DNA from: Eucommia ulmoides
Lineage: Eukaryota > Streptophyta > Magnoliopsida > Garryales > Eucommiaceae
Direction: 5' to 3'
DNA: 64,000 nucleotides
Assembly (NCBI GenBank): GCA_016647705.1
Contig: CM028330.1
Location: 33,134,649-33,198,648 of the forward strand
In this document: positions 36,301 through 45,235 of the stretch, in pieces
How positions within the stretch are numbered: the first letter of the stretch is position 1
Layout of the letters: each line of letters begins with the position of its first letter
Notes under the pieces: generated by a model
Told to the model about the DNA's origin: nothing
Database searches by the model: none
What the model saw: only the letters and a program-made list of their open reading frames with translations
Made by a program: the position numbers and the translations under genes

Positions 36301-39300
36301 CTCTTGTTTGGGGAAGAGATCACCACTAGTCCTAATATGTGTCAGTAAGTGTTGGTAAGAATGGGTGGCCTTTGTGTTTGTAAACGAGGTCAATGTATAA
36401 GGTATCATCACTGTGTGTAGTGGATGTGGAATGCCTAATATATTTAGTTCGTAATTGAAGCAGAAAATTGTGAAGCTGGATTCAACAATATCTTTCATTT
36501 TTAGTAAAAAAATTATTTAACTTGGCCAAAAAAAAATAAAAATGAATAAATAAATAAATAAAAAATTAACGAAAAAAGAAAAATTGATTCCCATATAGGT
36601 GCTTAGTATGGAGATGAGATATCACTGTAACTGTTGTCTTGTAGCCTGTAGGTATAAGCTTAGGAAGATGGAACGAAACTAGGCATGGTTGTGATGAATC
36701 AGTCATTTTTCTGTTAGCTTTCTTCTGCATTTACCATGGCAAACATTGGAAGATGTTGGCTGCATATATTAGGATAAAAATCTTTTATATAGTTCCTTCC
36801 ATCCGAAGGTAATTTTTCAGTGAAGAGGATGGTGTCCTATCCATATATATATTTTTTTCACACTCTCTCTCTCTCACATATGTATGTTTTAAATCAATCA
36901 CATCAGGTCCAACTTTTCAAGGTTCTGCAAGAAATTTTAGTGATAAGATTAATAATTTTGCAAAGCATTTGTTAAGGATTAAGTTGTGTCAATAGTCATC
37001 AGAGCTTGAATTTCTTGCCCAGTAGAAATAAAGAATTGGAAGTTGAAAATAATTTTCAGTGCCCTCAAAACTTTGGAAGAAAAGTCTATTGAGAAAAAAA
37101 AATAAAATTGAACCGTTAACATGTTAAAATATTATAGATGAAACCAGACAACTATCTGCGAACTATAAAGATCTCTCTCTCTCTCTCTCTCTCACTCACG
37201 TTTCATGTTTTCCTCGGCAGCTATTGGCTTTGGAGTCCATTTATGGAGATAACGTCTTCATCCTTGAGAGACAGAGCAGCCTACGTTCTTTTCAGGTTTT
37301 TATCGATTAAAAACCTGTCAAACTGTGTAAAGTTAAAGATACTTAACATCTGCTTGTCATATTGCAGATTCATGTACACATTCAAGCATCAGAGGAACTT
37401 ACCATCTCTGCAAAGCTGAATTCGTCTAGTGATCATGAGCTCAGCTCTGGTGGTTCATCAGAGTTCCTGTACTCTTTCAAAGTTCAGTATCTTCCACCAA
37501 TTATGCTGACATGTTTATTACCTAAATCATATCCAAGCAATGTCCCTCCATTCTTTACTATATCGGTTCAGTGGTTGGATTCTGCTAAAATCTCCAATCT
37601 TTGTTCAATGCTGGATTCACTTTGGAAAGAACATTCAGGGCAAGAAGTCATCTACCAGTGGGTTGAGTGGCTGCAAAGTTCTTCTCTTTCTTTTCTTGGT
37701 CTTGACCATGAAATAATTCTTGGTCCTTACGGAGTGAAGTATATTGGAGACAGAAGTGCAATTTCACTCAGTGTCTCCCCAGATTTTGACATTCCATCGA
37801 TAAAAAATTACAATGATGAGCAGCATCATGAGAACTTCTGCAAAAATTTACACGAGTGTTGCATCTGTTTTAGTGAATTTGCTGGTAATTTTCATTCTTT
37901 GCTTGGCGTCTTATCAGGAGGTTTGAGGTCTTATCAGGAGGTTTGATCATTATTCTAGCCAACTGGAAAACCATCAGGGTTTTGTTTTGATAACGAAAAG
38001 TGTGAGTTCAAATATTGATCCATAATTTTAGGAGCATCTAACCTAAATCATATAACAATAGCTGGAGTAGCCCTTTGACTAATATGCTTGTTTGAAATGG
38101 TTTTGTTAAAACGATGTAGGAATGAACACCCACCCTCACATGAAATGCTATGCTAGCTTGCACGTGAAGCAATTGAACAAAAACTTCAAAGATGACGAAC
38201 AATACCAAATATAGCCAAAGCATTTGACGAGAGATGAGGGGGTAGGTTTTTCAAAACCCAGCTTAAATACCATCTTAGGAGCATCCAACATATAACCACA
38301 TGGAAATAGGTGGAATCACCTCTTTGACTTATATGCAAGTTTGACAAGCCCATTAAAACTGATGTGTAGCATAACAACCAACTTAGAGGATAGAAGTGTA
38401 AATTTTATAATTAGTTCTTAATAAGCTTATTCTAATATTTGTGCTTGATTTATACAGAATAATCACATTACAGTGTTAATGGGTCTTACTTCAACTCGGA
38501 ATATTAGTTATTTTATTATGAAGTTATGATTTGATTAGCTTCTCTCTTTTTTACTTATCAGGTACCGATTTCATTAGGCTTCCATGTCAACATTTCTTTT
38601 GCTGGAATTGTATGAAGACTTATTCTGACATGCATGTAAAGGAGGGAACAATAAACAAACTTATGTGCCCTGATGCCAAGTGTGGGGGCATGATCCAACC
38701 TGGTCTCTTGAAACGATTGTTAAGTGATGAGGAGTTCGAGCGGTGGGAGTCAATGATGCTACAGAAAACGCTGGAGTCAATGACTGACGTGGCCTATTGC
38801 CCAAGATGTGAAACAGCCTGCATAGAGGATGAAGATCAACATGCTCAATGCTCAAAGTGCCTCTTTAGCTTTTGTACGCTTTGTAGGGAGCGGCGCCATG
38901 TTGGAGTTTCATGTATGACAGCAGAAATGAAGCTTCTTATCTTGCAGGTATCTAGTCTCTACATGGTTGATATCATCATTGGTTGTCTCCCTTTTCTGAA
39001 GGGCACCAAAGTAGTCACTGCTCTTTGATTCATCAGCTTCTGCAATGACTGAAGCAGAGTTACCACACTTCACTAAAACAGTAGCGATTGGTGAATTGTT
39101 CGTTCCAAAACATAGTACACTTACTCATTTGGAACGCTAAATTTGGCCATCAAAAAAAATTTACTTCAATATTTTAAATTCTAAATATTCCGCCGGTAAC
39201 TAAAAATTAGTGTCTTATAGTTATGCTTTGTTACTAGTGCTACTAATGATTCGATTCTAAAATAAGAAGTTTTAAATAAATTGTCGAAGTATATCATTAT

Positions 39301-42300
39301 ATTTTCATGTATCAACTACGTATAGAAGTCCACCCCTAGCAATCCATATTTTAGGGTGCATGGCAAACTTCGTTCCCGTACCCATTATACATATTGGGAT
39401 GTTCCCGGTTCCTTATAATGTTGAACTGACATACTATTTATTTGTTTTCAGTATTGTTACTGGTAATATGGTTGAACTGAAAAACAATGAAGCAGCGAAC
39501 AAAACCCTTTTTTCTTATGATTGGTCAGGAAATAGATGGTTGCTGCTCATGATTTTGAACGTCTCTGCTAATTTCTAGTCCGAAAGTTGCACTCCAAATT
39601 TCCACCCCCTTTTGTGATATTCTGCTATGTGCCTGATGAATTTGAGTGGATTTCCGAAGGACACTTAAATTTATACACACATTGTCATTGTGATATTATA
39701 TCCCTTCCAAATAATAGATGCTTCTAAAGTTGTGTTCTTATCCATACCACATAATAGATGTTTCTTAAGTTGTTTATCTTATTGTGAGCAGTCTGAATTC
39801 AATTTCTGCCGAGGCTTCATTTGGTATTTTAATGTAGAATTGTAGATGCAACGCATGACAATTTTACTTCTTAAATCTCTCTCTCTCTGCATTTTCTTGT
39901 TAACTGTGAATTTGGGATTCTTTTTCTGGGTTTGGTGGTTATATTCATGAAACCATAATTGTTGGTTTTAAAAAAATCTCCTAATAAACTTCTTGAACTT
40001 TTCATTGTGTTTGCAGGATCGACAAAATTCATCGCAACTGAAGAATGAGCAAAAGCGTCGCGAGCGTGAAATGATCAATGAGATTCTTAGTGTAAAGGAA
40101 ATACTCCGTGATGCCAAGCAGTGCCCTTCCTGTAAGATCGCCATATCAAGGACTGAAGGTTGCAACAAGATGGTATGTAATAACTGTGGGCAATATTTCT
40201 GCTACCGATGTAATCGGGCCATTGATGGATATGATCACTTCAGGTTAGTGATTTCTCCTGACATATTTTTGCTCACTTTTGTTCATGAGTATTGCGTATG
40301 TTTTATTATGAATTTCTGAATTAAGTACAAGTCCATTCATTGAAATTAAAGGGATGGAGCTTGCGAACTTTTCCCCCAAGAAACAATTCGTCTTTGGGAG
40401 GAGCGGATTAATGCACGACAAGTTGTCGGTCAAATTCAAGCTGAATTATTCGCTGACCGTGGTCATTCATGCCCTAATTGTGGTCAAGACAACGTAAAGG
40501 TGAGTTTACATGAGCTGTTTGATAGGTCAATTTTACATCCAACGTGGTCTTCTTTTAAGTGTTAGAATGATTTTGGTTGGTTACTATGTGACCAAGTATG
40601 AGTAAAATACTAAAACAGTCCAAAATTGGAAAAATCACAATGCATGATCCTTGTCATCTCAGCTGATGCATCTCTCTATTCCGTTTTTCTCCATTCTTTA
40701 ATGCTAGCTCAAAAGAGTAAAAACCAATTCCTCCCCCCCCCCACCCCCCCATCCCCCCCCCATTTGTGTTCATCATGAAGCAACTGTAAACCCCTTAGTT
40801 TCTTTTCTTTTTTTGTTCATCCTGAAGCAATTATCATACTCCAACATTGAAATTAGCACTATAAGTGCTTGAATTGGTGTCATTAGGACCATAAATCTGC
40901 ATGGTTCAAATAGAAATCAAGTACTATTGAATAAAAACTCCTCCCCCCTTTTTTCCCGAGTCTCTTCGTCATGTGTGAAAGAAGATAAATGTGTTCTGTA
41001 AGTACGAGGTCTTTAACATGTGTTATAGTTTTGCATCGGAATCGTACTAGCATTTATTAGGGTTTATGGCTCGCACTTTTTATAACTTGTCAATTTTTCA
41101 TTGGGAATGGTATGCCACATAACTGTGATGATGTTGGACCCTCCAATATTTACTCCTACCTTAGGGTCCTTCTCTTCTTGAACCACAACCAAACCGATGG
41201 TTAACCACTTTCCTCCCACCATTATATAATCACAAACACCACATTTTTTAATCCCAACGCACGTTGTTTCCACCTCTGCCAGCCACCGCCGAACTCAGAT
41301 ATCTCTTCTCTCAATAAAAAATATGGCATCTCTCTCTTAAATCCAATTCCATATCTGCTGACCACCCAATTCCAAATCTGGATACTTTCAACCAGTCTCC
41401 CACCACCACTATCAACCTCAATCTTCACCTCTAACCCTAATCATATTTAATGTCAGGTGAGAAACAAAACATATCAAATTCTAAATCAGATAAAAGTCCT
41501 GTATGGTTGCGAGAGAGAGAGAGAGAGAGGGGAAATTTTAGTCGCATCTGAGTCTGTGTTTGTGTCTTAGTGAAAACATGGCCCAGCGAAGTCCCCAGAT
41601 ATGCTTACTTTGCTTCGGTGAAATTCTTTCCACCTACATTAATTCAGTGCATTTTCCTCCAGAGGATGCTCCAATACAACAAGTTTTAAGTACAGCAAAC
41701 TTGAATTTTTTAGAACACTTGTCAATGCTGCAAGAATATGATTAATATTTTTGTTTGTAGTGCATCTTAGAATGTCTTCAATAGAGAGATAGAGGGAGAA
41801 AAAATGAGGAAGAGAGAAGAGAACAAGGTTGGAGATGTTGATGGGTGTGTTATTCTGTGTTTAGGGTAGATTTAGAAGCAAAGGAAGAAAGGGAAAGAGA
41901 GAGCAAGAGATCCCTTGGAGGAGGTGGTGGCCAGACTGGTGAGGTTGGAGGCGGTGGTGTGGAGACTGGTTAGGGTGTCTTTGATTAAGAGAGAGAGAGA
42001 GTAATTCTGTGTGAGAGAGAGATATGTTCCAGTAAAATGAAAAAGAGGAAAAAACGTTAACTTTTTTTTTTACCAGATTAAAGATGTATAAAATGTATGA
42101 GGGTAAATTTGGATTTTTGCACAAGTACTCGTTATATTTTATAAAACGTTTATTAGACTGTCTGTCGGCGCATGGGGGAATCTGATACAAAAAATCCAAA
42201 CCTCAAGAGAGGTTGGTGATATTATGAAAAAAAATGGGGGAGGTATTTGATATTATACCAAACCTCAGGGATTATAAATGATATTTATCCTAATATATAT

Positions 42301-44997
42301 AACAATAAAAATGCAAGAAATATTTGCCATAAGGAAGTACAAATTAAAGATTTGAGTACAAAAAAGATTCTAATTCCTACTGATTAACAGTCAAAAGCAA
42401 ATAAATAGATATGTACAATTAAGTTGTACCTTGTAATAGGTAGAAACAGCTGTGTTTTCTATGGTGGTGGATGGATTGTTGTGGGGGATGAGAGAGAGAA
42501 TGTAGGGCTTCCCCTTTTTGTGGCAGACCACACAAAAATAGCTGAATAGGTTTTGGGCTTTTAGCTTTTGATTTTGTTTTATGGATTTTATAAATATACA
42601 TATTGGTGACACAAATTTATTGTCTTTATTATTTGGTTTGAATACAACTATTTGTAGTTCATAATATCAAGGAACTTCTACAAGTAATTTATTATATTCC
42701 CACCAAGTATCTTTAATAAAAACAAACGTTAGTAGCACTCGTCACTAGGTAATGTGGCCGTGATTGATGGCTGGGCTCCTATTCTTAGGCATCTGTGAAG
42801 TGTTTATACATATGTAGCATATATAAATGGCTATGCACGGGGGCCAAGGCCAATTGGTAAAGCGTAATTCTGACACTATATGTGAAGATGGAGACATTGT
42901 CAGATTGCCAGAGGAAAAAGAGGGTTCGTGGAGGAACAGACCTTTACCAAAAGGAGTTGGAGAAGTGGAAGATGCAGTTTTTGGGGAACTCGAAAGTTGC
43001 TTGAACAGTGCAATCGGCAGAGGGACCGTAGCAAAGGGGGGTGTTGGGACCTGGATGGATGGCAAGAGGAAGCACGTGGGGCAAAGGATGTGGTGAAGAA
43101 GAGTTAGGTTCGATTGGCCAAAAGGGGTAAGCACATACTTAACCCTAAGGGGATGCTTGGAAGGCGGTGATGGAATAGTATTCTGATAAAATGAAATAAA
43201 AACTTAGTGATACTTCAAATTTTGATTCCGTTCCTTCATATTCTGATTCCATCACTCACTTCTTAAGCCTCGCTAGGCTCAAGCAAGCCGCATTCAATAA
43301 GGTGCGTGCCTTCGCAGCCTAGGCACGAGGCTCAAGAAAAGCATGCTTAATTGAAAGTTAATGAGATTGCATTTATTCTTATTACATCACTTATTAGGTT
43401 GACTTGAATTGTTCCACATATAAAGTGATGTGTTGGAACTTGGATCAATAACACATACCAAGTTGCCAAAAATAAAGTTCTAAGTTCTCATGCTTGTCTT
43501 AATCATAAGAGATTGAAGCGCACCTTTTCAATTACAAAGGTCTTAACACATTAACATTGTTATAAAGCTTTTGATGTCTTTTGATTTCTTGTTTGGCTCT
43601 TCAAGTATGTCTTTTGAAGTCTTTTGATGGATTCAGGCCCTTGGACTTTCAGCCATTGAAGATGTTAAATGGTTTTAATATTTATTTATTTATTTTTATT
43701 ATTTTTTATGTGGTTCATTAGATATATAATATAATTGATTGTATTATAATACTGAATTTTATATAATTAAGTATAGTATATAAAGTCTTTCTTTCTAATA
43801 AATAAAATCAAATATATATTTTACTTGTTTCATGCAATGTGCGCCCCACTTTACTCAGGCTCGTGAACTTGCGCTTAGGCTCCAGAACACTTTGGTGCCT
43901 TGGTTCACCTTGAGCCTTTGACAACTATAGACCCAACTTGATACCACGCCATAATGAGTAAACACTCGAGGGACAGAATCATGTCAGAAGGGGAGTGGAT
44001 GGATAGGTAGGTATTTTTACTTTGGAACTTTTGCCTGAAGGGTGTGACAATAGCTTCCCTGCAAGATTCTTATGGTATGCTCGATGAGCTTTATGTAATT
44101 TACGAATGTTAAGGCCACCCCAAGATCGACGGGATGCTACACTATACCCATTGAAGTTATGCTGCCATTATGAATCAGGAGTTTCAACACCCCACCCCCC
44201 GGGGGCGGGGGGAGGAAAAAAAGGAAAATCCCAAGAAATTTTATCCAGCATATCAAAGCTGACAGGACACTCTTAATGAGAACCACATGACTGACCATGG
44301 AGAGAAGAACCATTCTCAAGGCTGATAGTTTCTATTTTAAGCGTGGATGTAGAAATGATGGAGAGAGAAACGGCCATGGATTTGAGGTAAACCAAGATTG
44401 GTGCTGAAAGGTGAAAGGTGATGGACCAAATATCTGTTACGAGTTTTATAACTGTGCCAGGTATTAGGGCAGCTAAATATTTCGGATTTTAGCAGTACTG
44501 TTGGCCAACTAGGGGTGAACACAAATTTCTATAGAGGGGCGTTTTGTAAATCTATATAATAACTCACACCTGTGTTTGAAAATGTCTCTAATTGAATGTT
44601 GAGATTTATTCTTAGAGGAATGAAACACTAAGATGGCTTGATGTAATACTTTTAGGGAAAAAATCCCACCCAAATATTTTGCAACCCAACTTCATGCGGT
44701 TGAATTAAATTATATTTTTTACCCTTTTAAGTATATCAAATTTTACTTTGAACCTTGATATTAAAATTTCATCACACTTCTCATTGAAGTTTCATTTTTA
44801 TTTTGTAGAAATTTTTTTTTCCAATCAGAGCTATATAAATTCAAATGAAAAATGAATAAATTTAATTCGTAGATTACATGTGAAATTATGACATAATTTT
44901 TTAGTAGCTAATATTTGATATTAGTTAGTGTCTCCAGGCCCAGGGTATTTGTTAGTAATAAAGAAAAATATAGTGTTCGTTGCTATCTCCCCCTCCC

Positions 44998-45028
<31 letters not shown>

Positions 45029-45235
45029 AAAGCACCAGAAACACACGCACAAAAAAAGAGGAAAATTTGTTTCTTCCTTATTCATGTTTCCCCTCCATAT
45101 TTGCAGGTTGGCAATAACAATCACATCTTCTGCTGGGCATGTCAAAATCATTATTGCTATTTATGTAGAAAGATGGTGAGACGCAGCTCCCAGCACTTCG
45201 GCCCCAAAGGTTGCAAACAGCATTCTGTGGGATAG
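17724..45235 (+). CDS. RWD-RBR E3 ubiquitin ligase, RNF14-type (7 coding exons)
   Basis: Predicted join of 17724-18335, 37221-37295, 37368-37884, 38562-38947, 40017-40243, 40352-40499 and 45107-45235; 697 residues, all junctions GT..AG and in frame. Residues 1-195 are basic then acidic and look disordered. An RWD domain follows (about 203-333, with LESIYGD and a YPSNVPP turn). RING1 starts at C393/C396 and has C410-x-H412, C415/C418 and C437/C442. The IBR uses C481/C484, C498/C501, C506/C509, H514 and C519. RING2 uses C566/C569, with the expected catalytic thioester cysteine C579 in the EGCNKM motif. RBR ligases take ubiquitin from an E2 onto that cysteine before passing it to substrate; substrates here are unknown. 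No disabling change was seen. ATG 17724 is chosen because it begins a basic MSTRR leader; an in-frame ATG at 17604 would add 40 residues starting at the MULE target duplication. Confidence 0.88.
19038..19118 (-). pseudogene. trnL-CAA: Plastid trnL-CAA pseudogene
   Basis: Read on the minus strand the 81-nt tRNA begins GCCTTGATGG and ends TTCAAGGCA, with an intact acceptor stem and T arm (GGTTCGAGTCC) and the anticodon loop CTCAAAA. The anticodon stem is broken: the plastid GAGA/TCTC pairing has become ACAA/TCTT. It is therefore not expected to fold or function. Plastid origin is inferred from recognising the gene and its spacer. Confidence 0.82.
19429..19660 (+). pseudogene. rpoC2: Plastid rpoC2 fragment
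   Basis: The frame reads [20 protein letters not shown], stop, then [28 protein letters not shown] and [13 protein letters not shown]. This is a conserved block of the plastid RNA polymerase beta'' subunit. The internal TGA replaces a conserved Arg codon (CGA). The segment covers only about 75 of more than 1300 residues and breaks off in a TA repeat. Confidence 0.8.
20700..22030. other. Intron 1 DNA without recognised features
   Basis: Mixed-composition DNA with frequent stops in all frames. Phrases at 20900-21100 and 21200-21420 have near-coding composition, but I recognised no protein. It may be old transposon or organelle DNA. Confidence 0.4.
22039..22229. mobile_element. Short hAT-type MITE, 8-bp TSD
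   Basis: The flanks AAATGCAT (22031-22038 and 22230-22237) are identical octamers. The ends share only a short inverted CTGGC motif (AGTCTGGCGG.. / ..TTTGCCAGG). The interior holds G runs on one side and C runs on the other, as in degenerate 'CAGTGGCGGA'-type hAT MITEs. It has no coding capacity. Confidence 0.6.
22975..23620 (+). mobile_element. LTR-like repeat, copy 1 (end of a 5' LTR)
   Basis: Resembles 34955-35610 over its length, sharing ATACCATGACCCA, CGTAAGCTGTA, CCACGCGCCCC, GGTTGGGTTGACTTGA and the end CCATACTTTATAACCTCAACA (CCGTACTTTCTTACCCTCGACA in copy 2). The shared CA end then changes to unrelated sequence, as at an LTR-internal boundary. The 5' part of the LTR is missing or unrecognisable. 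Confidence 0.65.
23621..27560 (+). mobile_element. Internal region of a decayed, pol-less Gypsy (Tat-like) element
   Basis: This 3.9-kb stretch is visibly richer in GC than the surrounding intron and carries gag remains only. Near 24480-24700 the frame reads [23 protein letters not shown] and a WRTVYGE stretch. At about 24800-24870 it reads [16 protein letters not shown], which fits the YCxFHxxxxHxTxxC zinc knuckle of Tat/Retand-type gag. No protease, reverse transcriptase or integrase motif was found in any frame. A 127-codon frame at 25598-25981 is unrecognised. It looks like a non-autonomous gag-bearing element, but decay is heavy. Confidence 0.55.
27565..27705 (+). mobile_element. LTR fragment with TATA box (start of a 3' LTR?)
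   Basis: The words GCGTGTAGC, then GCACTAGCAGCCCAAGGG followed by TATATATATATA, match 34590-34680. A GGTGCC repeat at 27590-27615 is unique to this copy. It may be the front of the 3' LTR of the gag-only element, with the remainder lost. Confidence 0.45.
27706..28734. other. AT-rich intron DNA, nothing recognised
   Basis: No conserved frames, repeats or insertion ends were found. The five bases 28735-28739 are the left target duplication (GATAA) of the Reina-type element. Confidence 0.6.
28740..29141 (-). repeat. 3' LTR of the Reina-type element
   Basis: 402 bp, TGTTAGAACTC..GGTCTATCA on the plus strand. A polypurine tract (GAGGGGGAGG on the minus strand, about 29145-29155) lies directly inside it. 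Confidence 0.93.
29153..32929 (-). pseudogene. Reina-type pol (protease, RT, RNase H, integrase, chromodomain)
   Basis: Reads from 32929 down to 29153. The protease motif is [13 protein letters not shown], with Cys in place of the usual Ser after the catalytic Asp. A Cys-rich motif upstream reads [15 protein letters not shown], with Tyr at a usual Cys. RT has [10 protein letters not shown]. RNase H starts [11 protein letters not shown] and ends ADALSRRE. Integrase has [18 protein letters not shown] and [11 protein letters not shown]. The C-terminal chromodomain contains [21 protein letters not shown]. Breaks are a TGA at 31679-31681 after VDYRALN, a one-base T gain at about 30970 between RT and RNase H, and a frame change near 30590. 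Confidence 0.9.
32865..33614 (-). pseudogene. Reina-type gag
   Basis: Starts at ATG 33614 (MAQKKIEAL..), 39 bp inside the 5' LTR. It contains the retrotransposon gag core [40 protein letters not shown] and [12 protein letters not shown]. After LIEIMEAA the frame is lost and pol continues in another frame from about 32929. Whether this is a mutation or a frameshift site cannot be told here; related chromoviruses usually have one continuous gag-pol frame. Confidence 0.85.
33633..33651 (-). promoter_or_regulatory. Primer-binding site, initiator tRNA-Met type
   Basis: On the minus strand, two to three bases after the 5' LTR, TTGGTATTAGAGCA appears. It differs by one base from the usual plant PBS core TGGTATCAGAGC, complementary to the 3' end of initiator tRNA-Met. 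The Tekay element in this window has the same variant base. Confidence 0.8.
33653..34054 (-). repeat. 5' LTR of the Reina-type element
   Basis: 402 bp, about seven transitions different from the other LTR. It lies on the right because the element is in reverse orientation. The adjacent GATAA at 34055-34059 completes the target duplication. Confidence 0.93.
34370..34915. repeat. Degenerate tandem repeats, unit about 40-50 bp
   Basis: Drifting copies of a TATTTACCCTATGCAYCTTTAATATCTAT theme repeat on both sides of the LTR-like TATA segment at 34590-34680. Copies vary in length and sequence, so this is an old minisatellite. Confidence 0.6.
34580..35610 (+). mobile_element. LTR-like repeat, copy 2
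   Basis: Joins both segments seen separately elsewhere in the intron: the TATA segment (like 27565-27705, with GCACTGGCAGCCCAAGGGG then TATATATA) and the distal segment (like 22975-23620). It ends GACA at 35610. It is either a solo LTR or the 3' LTR of the gag-only element displaced by later insertions. No target duplication could be read. Confidence 0.55.
35611..37171. other. 3' part of RBR intron 1, no gene
   Basis: AT-rich intron DNA. A segment at 36050-36295 has GTTTCTGTTC words on both strands that recur near 62300-62400 and 62950-63030, so it is probably a worn MITE. Otherwise nothing was recognised before the polypyrimidine tract of exon 2. Confidence 0.5.
37221..37295 (+). CDS. RBR ligase exon 2
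   Basis: 25 codons, phase 0 at both ends, [18 protein letters not shown]..; the first strand and helix of the RWD domain. Acceptor CGGCAG, donor CAG|GTTTTT. The following intron is only 72 bp. Confidence 0.87.
37368..37884 (+). CDS. RBR ligase exon 3
   Basis: Carries most of the RWD domain (YPSNVPPFF) and the first RING1 cysteines ([12 protein letters not shown]). Ends in phase 1 at G|GTAATT; the split Gly codon is completed by exon 4. Confidence 0.9.
38562..38947 (+). CDS. RBR ligase exon 4
   Basis: Begins after TTATCAG and encodes the rest of RING1 ([11 protein letters not shown]) and the whole IBR (YCPRCETAC .. [17 protein letters not shown]). Ends CAG|GTATCT in phase 0. Confidence 0.92.
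40017..40243 (+). CDS. RBR ligase exon 5
   Basis: Starts after TTTGCAG with a charged helix (EQKRREREM). It then encodes RING2, [19 protein letters not shown].., containing the predicted catalytic C579. Ends in phase 2 at AG|GTTAGT. Confidence 0.92.
40352..40499 (+). CDS. RBR ligase exon 6
   Basis: Completes the split Arg codon, then encodes [18 protein letters not shown].. and a zinc-binding [10 protein letters not shown]. Donor AAG|GTGAGT, phase 0. Confidence 0.9.
43267..43929. mobile_element. Possible hAT-like MITE
   Basis: One end carries AAGCCTCGCTAGGCTCAAG. The other, reversed, reads ATAGTTGTCAAAGGCTCAAGG, giving similar GGCTCAAG-type ends around an AT-rich core. I could not define a target duplication, so the boundaries are approximate. 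Confidence 0.4.
44995..45031. repeat. Poly-C followed by poly-A run
   Basis: About 24 C then 13 A, 75 bp before the exon 7 acceptor. Lengths of such runs are often unreliable in assemblies. Confidence 0.85.
45107..45235 (+). CDS. RBR ligase exon 7
   Basis: 42 codons plus TAG. Encodes [20 protein letters not shown].. and ends in a basic tail with GCKQHSVG. The Cys/His pattern completes the last zinc site. Acceptor ATTTGCAG. Confidence 0.9.
   Translation, partial: VGNNNHIFCWACQNHYCYLCRKMVRRSSQHFGPKGCKQHSVG

Larger units (their letters stand above)
18336..37220 (+). other. Intron 1 of the RBR gene, about 18.9 kb, filled with insertions
   Basis: The donor is GTAATT at 18336. The acceptor is TCCTCGGCAG at 37220, preceded by a (CT)n polypyrimidine tract at about 37172-37192. 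The other introns are 72, 677, 1069, 108 and 4607 bp. Identifiable insertions are plastid-derived DNA (about 18.88-20.7 kb), a hAT-type MITE, a decayed gag-bearing Gypsy element, a complete Reina-type element on the opposite strand, tandem repeats and a further LTR-like copy. The joined exons give a continuous, intact RWD domain, which supports one gene spanning the intron. Confidence 0.8.
40500..45106 (+). other. Intron 6 of the RBR gene, 4.6 kb
   Basis: Contains C runs near 40735-40765, a (GA)n run near 41512-41530, a probable MITE at about 43267-43929 and a poly-C/poly-A run at 44995-45031. A 42745-43134 stretch is open on both strands but gives no recognisable protein. The exon 6/7 join [13 protein letters not shown] restores the conserved C-terminal zinc-binding segment. 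Confidence 0.75.

Noticed and set aside
42745..43134. Stretch open on both strands in RBR intron 6
   Set aside because: No recognisable domain, no splice context and no repeats identified; insufficient to call a gene.
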